Below, piece after piece: positions 5,785 through 10,964 of a DNA stretch of 10,964 nucleotides. This DNA comes from an uncultured Actinomyces sp. (GTDB lineage: Bacteria; Actinomycetota; Actinomycetes; Actinomycetales; Actinomycetaceae). How positions within the stretch are numbered: the first letter of the stretch is position 1; each line of letters starts with the position of its first letter. The stretch is from contig CALIZH010000236.1 in the NCBI GenBank assembly GCA_938028585.1, forward strand, positions 1-10,964, read 5' to 3'. The notes under the pieces are model-generated. The model was not told where the DNA came from. It ran no database searches and was given only the letters and a program-made list of their open reading frames with translations. The position numbers were made by a program, and so were the translations under genes.

Positions 5785-6924
5785 ATGCGCATTGTTTTGG
5801 TCTCTGACACCTTCCGCCCGACTATGGGGGGAATTGAAACCCAGGTCGGTGCTCTTGCCGACCATCTTCATGCCCGAGGCCACGATATCGTCGTTCTGAC
5901 CTGCACTCCCGAAGGTGATTCGCCCTCCACGTGCCCCTATCCGGTGCTGCGTTCCTCGTGGCGCAATCCTTTCAATGCGCCGGTTGATCCCAAAGCCCCC
6001 CGTCGCTTTACCGACTTCATTCGGCGTTTTAATCCCGATGTTGTCCACTACCACATGGGGGAGCTGACCCCGGTTGTTCAGTCGGTTCTACTGAACCTCA
6101 AGGATTCGAGGATTCCACAGGTCGTCACCGTTCATTCCCTGTGGGATCCCCGCGTGACAATCCCTGCCTTCCATGCCATCGCACGACGTGCAGGGCTGGC
6201 GCAGGCGCCGATTATGTGGACAGGTGTCTCTGGACTGGTCAATGAGCAAATTCGCCAAGTCTTGGGGTCAGATATCTGTGTTTCGACTTTGCATAATGGC
6301 GTAGACGTCGGGCCCTGGCAGCGCCCACCCGTTGCCCACCAAGGCATCGTTGCGGTGACTGCCACGCGTTTTGCCCCGCGTAAGCGCGTGGATGCCCTGA
6401 TCGACATCCTTTCTGAAACCCGGCGCCGCTGGGATTCTTATTCCCGAGGCCACACCGGCGATTTCCCCCTGCGTGCAGTAGTTGCGGGTGAAGGTCCGCT
6501 TTTTGACGGTGTTCAGCGCCGCGTTGAGCGCGCTGGGTTGGGGGACTGGTTGCTTCTTCCGGGACGACTGAGTGCGACGCAGCTCCAGGACCTGTATTCG
6601 CGTTCGGATATTTTCCTTGCGCCTTCGGTGAAGGAATCTGCTTCTATCGCTGGACGCGAGGCCTTGGCCTCGGGGCTTGCAGTAATGACACGTTCACAGT
6701 CTGGACTTGCAGAAGTTGTTGAAAATGGCATCAACGGTTGGTGTCTTGACAACGATGACGAGATGATCGAGGCGCTCTTATCCGTGCTTGAGGCTCCTGC
6801 GCAGCTTGAACGTATTCACGAGCATAATCGCAGTGAAGATTTCCCCTTCACGTGGGAGAAGGTCATTGAAGCGACGGAAAACTACTACCGCCAGGCTCAG
6901 GAACTGGCCTCGACGGAGGCTTAG
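5785..6924 (+). CDS. GT4-family (GT-B fold) glycosyltransferase
   Basis: A predicted cytoplasmic or membrane-associated glycosyltransferase of 379 aa that moves a sugar from a nucleotide donor to an unknown acceptor (cell-wall lipid, glycan or small molecule). The N-terminal domain begins with the first beta-strand RIVLVSDTF (2-10) and the glycine loop GGIETQ (15-20) of GT4 enzymes. The C-terminal donor domain has TRFAPRKR (194-201, with basic residues that usually contact donor phosphates), AGEGP (234-238), and the EX7E motif at Glu284-Glu292, followed by EVVENGINGW (310-319). The open frame extends back to 5623, but that part lies over tRNA-Glu and its terminator. ATG at 5785, just before the first strand, is the real start. 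I see no clear Shine-Dalgarno, so initiation may be leaderless or weak. Its stop overlaps that of the convergent regulator. Mannosyl- and glucosyltransferases share this architecture, so the acceptor cannot be named. Confidence 0.87.
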   Translation: MRIVLVSDTFRPTMGGIETQVGALADHLHARGHDIVVLTCTPEGDSPSTCPYPVLRSSWRNPFNAPVDPKAPRRFTDFIRRFNPDVVHYHMGELTPVVQSVLLNLKDSRIPQVVTVHSLWDPRVTIPAFHAIARRAGLAQAPIMWTGVSGLVNEQIRQVLGSDICVSTLHNGVDVGPWQRPPVAHQGIVAVTATRFAPRKRVDALIDILSETRRRWDSYSRGHTGDFPLRAVVAGEGPLFDGVQRRVERAGLGDWLLLPGRLSATQLQDLYSRSDIFLAPSVKESASIAGREALASGLAVMTRSQSGLAEVVENGINGWCLDNDDEMIEALLSVLEAPAQLERIHEHNRSEDFPFTWEKVIEATENYYRQAQELASTEA

Positions 6925-7661
6925 TCTTCCATTCCTTCTGCGGAGCGCAAGAAATCGGAAAGTCTATTAGCTGCAGCAACGGCAGAGGGGCCGTGCTGAC
7001 GGCCAGGCTGACGTCCCATGCGCTCAACAGGACCCGAAATGGTCACTGCGGCCAGCACGCGACCCGAAGGGCCACGAACGGGGGCGGAAACTGAAGCAAC
7101 GCCGGGCTCGCGTTCTGCAACCGACTGTGCCCAGCCTCGGCGACGAACTTGGGCGAGCATCGTCGCGTTGAAGGAAGCGCCGTAGAGGCCTCGGTGAAGG
7201 CGGTCGGGTTCTTCCCATGCAAGCAGGACTTGGGCAGCGGAACCGGCCTTCATGGTCAAAGTCGCACCAACGGGGATGGAGTCGCGAAGACCCATCTCGC
7301 GTTCGGAAGCTGCAACGCATACTCGGAAATCGCCTTGGCGGCGGAAAAGCTGAGTGGATTCCTTCGTGTGGTTGCGAAGTGCAACGAGGACTGGCATTGC
7401 TGCTGCGAGAAGGCGATCTTCACCCGCAGAGGAAGCAAGTTCTTGAAGGCGCGGTCCTAAGACGAAACGTCCCTGCATATCGCGTGCAACGAAACGGTGA
7501 TATTCCAGTGCGACTGCGAGGCGGTGCGCAGTTGGCCGCGCCAAACCTGTTGTTGCAACCAATTGGGCCAGGGGGGCCGGGCCTGCTTCAAGTGCGCTCA
7601 AAACCAGTGCGGCCTTATCCAGAACGCCGACACCACTTCCAAAGGCTTCTGAGTCCTCCAT
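6921..7661 (-). CDS. IclR-family transcriptional regulator, LtbR-like, likely regulator of leuCD
   Basis: A DNA-binding regulator of 246 aa with the IclR layout: an N-terminal winged helix-turn-helix (about 29-62, recognition helix around LARPTAHRLAVAL, 40-52) and a C-terminal effector domain (about 80-235) with SIPVGATLTMKAGSAAQVLLAW (two blocks, 128-149) and PVRGPSGRVLAAVTISGP (194-211). In many actinobacteria an IclR protein lies divergent from leuCD; the Corynebacterium one, LtbR, represses leucine and tryptophan genes. The same arrangement here supports that role. ATG at 7661 gives the expected N-terminus (GSGVGVLDKAALV). An in-frame ATG at 7682 is possible and would put the start inside the operator palindrome. 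The Shine-Dalgarno is weak. The 3' end overlaps the glycosyltransferase stop by four bases (TTAG). Confidence 0.88.
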   Translation of the reverse strand: MEDSEAFGSGVGVLDKAALVLSALEAGPAPLAQLVATTGLARPTAHRLAVALEYHRFVARDMQGRFVLGPRLQELASSAGEDRLLAAAMPVLVALRNHTKESTQLFRRQGDFRVCVAASEREMGLRDSIPVGATLTMKAGSAAQVLLAWEEPDRLHRGLYGASFNATMLAQVRRRGWAQSVAEREPGVASVSAPVRGPSGRVLAAVTISGPVERMGRQPGRQHGPSAVAAANRLSDFLRSAEGMED

Positions 7662-7675
7662 GAACTCATTCTCAC

Positions 7676-7692
7676 ATCTCATTAAATGAGAT
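7676..7692. promoter_or_regulatory. Perfect 17-bp palindrome, probable IclR-type operator of iclR and leuCD
   Basis: ATCTCATT-A-AATGAGAT has perfect 8-bp arms about a single central base. It lies between the divergent regulator (start 7661) and leuC (start 7757), where a dimeric IclR protein would be expected to bind. It lies next to the regulator's candidate promoter and upstream of the likely leuC transcription start, so it could control both directions. Binding by this regulator is an inference. Confidence 0.72.
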
Positions 7693-7721
7693 ATCAAGTC
7701 CAACTCTCTACGAAGTGTCAA
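7692..7721 (-). promoter_or_regulatory. Candidate promoter of the IclR regulator gene
   Basis: A perfect TTGACA -35 (7721-7716, minus strand) is followed after 18 bases by TTGATA (7697-7692), a poor -10; TATCTC (7693-7688) is another choice at a longer spacing. The -10 region touches the 17-bp palindrome and the start point would fall within it, consistent with autoregulation. The plus-strand leuC promoter within 7662-7740 could not be placed. Confidence 0.35.
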
Positions 7722-7756
7722 TCATGGGAAGAAAGAAGTCGATGAAGGAGCGGGAA

Positions 7757-9163
7757 ATGAGCGGAACGCTGGCCGAAAAGGTTTGGGCTGATCACGTCGT
7801 AGTGCACGGTGAAAATGGTGCGCCCGATCTTCTCTACATCGACCTGCACCTAGTCCACGAAGTGACCAGCCCGCAGGCATTCGATGGTCTGCGCATGGCT
7901 GGACGCCAGGTCCGCCGCCCTGACCTCACGATTGCAACCGAGGACCACAACACGCCTACGGTTAATATCGACCTGCCAATCGCTGATATCACCAGTCGCA
8001 CGCAGATCGACACCCTGCGAAAAAATGCCAAGGAATTCGGTATCCGTCTGCATTCGCTGGGCGATGCCGACCAAGGAATCGTTCACGTCGTTGGCCCTCA
8101 ATTGGGACTCACCCAACCCGGTATGACCATTGTGTGCGGTGACTCGCATACATCAACTCACGGAGCGTTCGGTGCACTGGCAATGGGGATTGGTACCAGC
8201 CAGGTCGAACATGTTCTGGCGACTCAAACACTGCCGATGGCTCCATTTAAGACCATGGCTATTACCGTTAATGGTTCCCTGCCAAAGGGCGCTACAGCGA
8301 AGGACATTATCCTTGCCGTGATTGCGAAGATCGGAACCGGTGGGGGACAGGGATACGTCCTTGAGTACCGAGGCCAGGCAATTCGCGAGCTCTCGATGGA
8401 AGGTCGCATGACGATCTGCAATATGTCTATCGAAGCGGGCGCGCGAGCGGGAATGGTTGCCCCCGATGAAACGACCTTCGAATACCTGAAGGGACGTCCG
8501 CACGCACCCGAAGGCGAAGAATGGGATCGTGCCCTGGAGTACTGGAAGACCTTGCATTCAGATGAGGATGCGGTCTTTGACGCCGAGGTCGTATTGAATG
8601 CTGAGGATCTGGAGCCCTTTGTCACCTGGGGGACAAACCCAGGACAGGGCGTCCCGCTCTCGGGCAGCGTTCCCAACCCTGAAGACTTTGAAGACGAAAT
8701 CAAGCGAGCCGCAGCACAGAAGGCTCTGGACTACATGGGGCTCGAGGCCGGCACCCCCATGCGCGATATCAAGATCGACACAGTTTTCTTGGGATCGTGC
8801 ACCAATGGGCGCATTGAAGACCTGCGTGCGGCTGCAAAGGTCATTGAAGGCCACACCAAGGCTCCGGGGCTCAGGATGCTAGTAGTCCCCGGCTCTGCTC
8901 GTGTGCGTCTGCAAGCCGAAGCTGAAGGTCTGGACAAGATCTTCACTGACTTCGGTGCTGAATGGCGAAATGCCGGCTGCTCGATGTGCCTGGGAATGAA
9001 CCCCGACCAGCTTGCTCCTCAGGAACGTTCGGCCTCGACGTCAAACCGAAACTTTGAGGGCCGCCAAGGAAAGCTTTCGCGGACCCACCTGGTCTCTCCT
9101 CTGGTCGCGGCAGCCACCGCTATTCGCGGCACGCTGTCCTCTCCGGCCGACCTGGACGACTAA
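7757..9163 (+). CDS. leuC: 3-isopropylmalate dehydratase large subunit
   Basis: The large subunit of isopropylmalate isomerase (468 aa, usual length). With LeuD it converts 2-isopropylmalate to 3-isopropylmalate through isopropylmaleate, the second step of leucine synthesis, in the cytoplasm. The aconitase-type [4Fe-4S] cluster ligands are present: Cys348 in FLGSCTNGR (344-352), and Cys408 and Cys411 in NAGCSMCLGMNPDQ (405-418). Other signatures are ATEDHNTPT (60-68), CGDSHTSTHGAFGALAMGIG (127-146), IGTGGGQGYVLEYRG (192-206) and VVPGSARVR (376-384). The frame is open from 7715, but ATG at 7757 has AAGGAG (7745-7750) six bases upstream and starts the family's normal N-terminus; ATG at 7742 is less likely. 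leuD follows after 32 bases, so the two form an operon. Control by the divergent IclR protein through the palindrome at 7676-7692 is likely. Confidence 0.97.
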   Translation: MSGTLAEKVWADHVVVHGENGAPDLLYIDLHLVHEVTSPQAFDGLRMAGRQVRRPDLTIATEDHNTPTVNIDLPIADITSRTQIDTLRKNAKEFGIRLHSLGDADQGIVHVVGPQLGLTQPGMTIVCGDSHTSTHGAFGALAMGIGTSQVEHVLATQTLPMAPFKTMAITVNGSLPKGATAKDIILAVIAKIGTGGGQGYVLEYRGQAIRELSMEGRMTICNMSIEAGARAGMVAPDETTFEYLKGRPHAPEGEEWDRALEYWKTLHSDEDAVFDAEVVLNAEDLEPFVTWGTNPGQGVPLSGSVPNPEDFEDEIKRAAAQKALDYMGLEAGTPMRDIKIDTVFLGSCTNGRIEDLRAAAKVIEGHTKAPGLRMLVVPGSARVRLQAEAEGLDKIFTDFGAEWRNAGCSMCLGMNPDQLAPQERSASTSNRNFEGRQGKLSRTHLVSPLVAAATAIRGTLSSPADLDD

Positions 9164-9195
9164 GAATTCGCTGATACACATTCGAAGGAAAACTC

Positions 9196-9840
9196 ATGGA
9201 AAAGTTCATTTCGCACACGGGTATTGGCGTTCCGCTGCGCCGTTCAAATGTTGACACCGACCAGATCATCCCCGCGGTTTTCTTGAAGCGCGTGACCAAG
9301 ACGGGATTTGATGACGCTCTGTTCTACGCGTGGCGTCGTGACCCGGAGTTCATCTTGAACCGTGAACCCTACAACCAGGGCAGCGTTCTGGTTGCTGGAC
9401 CTGATTTTGGCACGGGATCCTCGCGTGAACACGCGGTCTGGGCACTGCGTGACTATGGCTTCAAGGTCGTTCTGGCACCAAAGTTTGCTGATATTTTCCG
9501 AGGAAATGCAGGCAAACAGGGTTTGGTGACAGGAATTATCAGCGAAGCAGACTGTGAAAAGCTCTGGGATCTGCTCGATGCGAATCCCGGCGCCGAAATC
9601 ACCGTTTCGCTTGAGGACAAGACCGCGACCCTGGGTGACTTCACCTGCACTTTCGATATTGATGACTATGTGCGCTGGACGCTCATGGAAGGTCTGGACG
9701 ACATTGCTCTGACCCTTCGTCACGAGGCCGAGATCACCGCTTACGAAGAGCGTCGTCCCTCCTTTAAACCGAAGACTCTGCCGGCCAAGACTTTGCCTTC
9801 GAAGCCGGTCGTTTCCGCGCGTCCCGCCGAAGGTGAGTAA
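9196..9840 (+). CDS. leuD: 3-isopropylmalate dehydratase small subunit
   Basis: The small (swivel-domain) subunit of isopropylmalate isomerase, which pairs with LeuC for the second step of leucine synthesis and supplies substrate-binding loops. Motifs are RSNVDTDQIIP (16-26), VAGPDFGTGSSREHAVWAL (66-84) and FADIFRGNAGKQGL (98-110). It is 214 aa, slightly longer than the usual 195-205. The excess is a proline/lysine-rich tail from about residue 186 in which KTLPAKTLPSKP (193-204) is a short near-repeat. The tail is probably disordered and not needed for catalysis. ATG at 9196 has AAGGAA (9185-9190) at 5-nt spacing. It is the second gene of the leuCD operon and shares its control. Confidence 0.96.
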   Translation: MEKFISHTGIGVPLRRSNVDTDQIIPAVFLKRVTKTGFDDALFYAWRRDPEFILNREPYNQGSVLVAGPDFGTGSSREHAVWALRDYGFKVVLAPKFADIFRGNAGKQGLVTGIISEADCEKLWDLLDANPGAEITVSLEDKTATLGDFTCTFDIDDYVRWTLMEGLDDIALTLRHEAEITAYEERRPSFKPKTLPAKTLPSKPVVSARPAEGE

Positions 9841-9868
9841 TTCGCCACGCGCTCAAGATGCGTTAAGC

Positions 9869-9899
9869 GCACGCAGATGAGGGCGTGCTGCTCTAAAGT
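9869..9899 (+). promoter_or_regulatory. leuD-murA spacer: weak hairpin and candidate murA -10
   Basis: GCACGC (9869-9874) and GCGTGC (9883-9888) form a 6-bp stem with an 8-nt loop and no T-tract, at best a weak terminator of leuCD. TAAAGT (9894-9899) fits a TANNNT -10 and would start transcription about 25 bases before the murA ATG. No good -35 was found at the right distance. murA may have its own promoter here or be partly read through from leuD. Confidence 0.3.
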
Positions 9900-9933
9900 G
9901 GTCACAGAAGTCGACAGCTAGGAGAGCATCACT

Positions 9934-10964
9934 ATGTCCTCGAAACTTCGAGTTGAAGGTGGCCACCCCCTTGAGGGGACCATTACCGTCCGTGGGGCGA
10001 AGAACTTTGTCCCCAAAGCAATGGTTGCGTCGCTGCTCGCAGATACTCCCTCCGAGCTGTACAACGTCCCCTTGATTCGTGACGTTGATGTCGTCTCCGA
10101 CCTTCTCTCCCTTCACGGTGTCAAGGTCGATTACGATCAAGAGCGCGGTTCGCTGCGAATGGATCCTTCGCAGGTACGTGTCGCCTCACGTTCGGATATC
10201 GACACCCTTGCCGGGGCCTCGCGCATCCCGATCTTGTTCTGTGGCCCGCTTCTTCATCAGCTGGGCGAGGCCTTCATTCCTGAGCTGGGTGGCTGCGCAA
10301 TTGGCGGCCGTCCCATCGACTTCCACCTGGAAACTCTGCGTAAGTTCGGCGCAATCGTTGATAAGCAGCCTGAAGGCGTCCATATCAAGCGCCCCACATC
10401 CGGTCTTCACGGCGCGATTATCGAGCTGCCCTTCCCATCCGTTGGCGCAACCGAGCAGACTCTTCTGACCGCGGTTCGCAATGACGGAATTACTACGCTG
10501 AAGGGCGCTGCCATCGAGCCCGAAATCATGGACCTCATCAATGTTTTGCAGAAGATGGGCGCCATTATTTCTGTCGATACTGACCGCACCATCCGTATCG
10601 AGGGTGTGGAATCCCTGAGCGGATACCGCCACACCGCTCTGCCTGATCGTATCGAGGCCGCCTCGTGGGGTGCCGCAGCTCTTGCGACTGGTGGCGATAT
10701 TTACGTACGCGGCGCGCATCAGCCAGATATGACGACCTTCCTCAATACTTTCCGAAAGGTCGGTGGCGCGTTTGATATCGATTCAGAAGGTATTCGTTTC
10801 TACCACCCCGGTGGCGAACTCCATTCCATCGCTTTGGAAACCGCGGTTCACCCCGGCTTCATGACCGACTGGCAGCAACCGCTGGTTGTCGCCCTCACTC
10901 AAGCAGAAGGACTATCGATCGTCCACGAGACGGTGTACGAAAACCGTTTTGGTTTTACTTCTGC
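9934..10964 (+). CDS. murA: UDP-N-acetylglucosamine 1-carboxyvinyltransferase (MurA), 3' end beyond window
   Basis: The EPSP-synthase-fold enzyme that transfers enolpyruvate from PEP to UDP-GlcNAc, the first committed step of peptidoglycan precursor synthesis, in the cytoplasm. About 343 codons are present; the family is about 420-450 aa, so roughly the last fifth lies outside the window. The Lys-Asn pair is in GAKNFVPKAM (21-30, Lys23/Asn24). The fosfomycin-target cysteine is present as Cys121 in GGCAIGGRPIDFHL (119-132). The catalytic Asp appears to be Asp312 in HPGFMTDWQQP (306-316), and ENRF (336-339) follows. The usual PGGC is LGGC here and GATEN is GATEQ (171-175), variants I associate with an actinobacterial MurA subgroup, so a second murA elsewhere in the genome is possible. 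AGGAG (9920-9924) lies 9 bases before the ATG. Confidence 0.93.
   Translation, partial: MSSKLRVEGGHPLEGTITVRGAKNFVPKAMVASLLADTPSELYNVPLIRDVDVVSDLLSLHGVKVDYDQERGSLRMDPSQVRVASRSDIDTLAGASRIPILFCGPLLHQLGEAFIPELGGCAIGGRPIDFHLETLRKFGAIVDKQPEGVHIKRPTSGLHGAIIELPFPSVGATEQTLLTAVRNDGITTLKGAAIEPEIMDLINVLQKMGAIISVDTDRTIRIEGVESLSGYRHTALPDRIEAASWGAAALATGGDIYVRGAHQPDMTTFLNTFRKVGGAFDIDSEGIRFYHPGGELHSIALETAVHPGFMTDWQQPLVVALTQAEGLSIVHETVYENRFGFTS

Noticed and set aside
7217..7663. Plus-strand open frame opposite the IclR gene
   Set aside because: Low-complexity Arg/Gly/Gln content and no motif; the opposite strand encodes a complete IclR protein.
1..10964. Mobile elements, phage genes, CRISPR arrays, toxin-antitoxin or defence genes
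   Set aside because: No transposase, integrase or regularly spaced repeats were seen, and every substantial gene has a housekeeping or metabolic assignment. The tRNA genes are intact, with no integrase or duplicated tRNA 3' end nearby.

Overview
The window looks like a chromosomal housekeeping stretch of an actinobacterium, most likely of the Actinomyces/Schaalia type. The basis is a fairly high GC content (judged by eye), a zinc-less GluRS with an HVGM class I signature typical of actinobacteria, an IclR regulator divergent from leuCD, and an actinobacterial-style MurA. I see no phage, transposon, CRISPR or other mobile element. Genes lie on both strands with short gaps.

Layout. 190-2476 (+) is a two-gene unit: an NCS1-family nucleobase permease and a trimeric-type purine nucleoside phosphorylase (PNP). 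The PNP has two base-recognition residues changed, so the pair looks like a salvage module with altered purine preference. 2505-3668 (-) is a MalY/PatB-type C-S lyase/aminotransferase, convergent with the PNP. A 213-bp divergent region follows, with inverted repeats and a promoter that may give a near-leaderless gltX transcript. 3882-5390 (+) is gltX, then a long perfect hairpin, tRNA-Gln(CUG), an intergenic hairpin, tRNA-Glu(CUC) and a canonical terminator. GluRS therefore sits next to the tRNAs it would charge, directly for Glu and probably by the Glu-tRNA(Gln)/GatCAB route for Gln.

5785-6924 (+) is a GT4-family glycosyltransferase whose stop codon overlaps that of the convergent IclR regulator (6921-7661, -). 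The IclR gene is divergent from leuC-leuD (7757-9840, +), the two subunits of isopropylmalate isomerase. A perfect 17-bp palindrome in the short shared region is the probable operator, as in the LtbR type of leucine control. The window ends inside murA (9934 onwards, +), the first committed step of peptidoglycan precursor synthesis.

Most of the window is ordinary. The observations most worth a second look are the PNP substitutions (Q190/D232/P242) next to a nucleobase permease, the perfect hairpins inside the PNP gene and after gltX, the IclR/leuC palindrome, and the large inverted repeat beside the gltX promoter.
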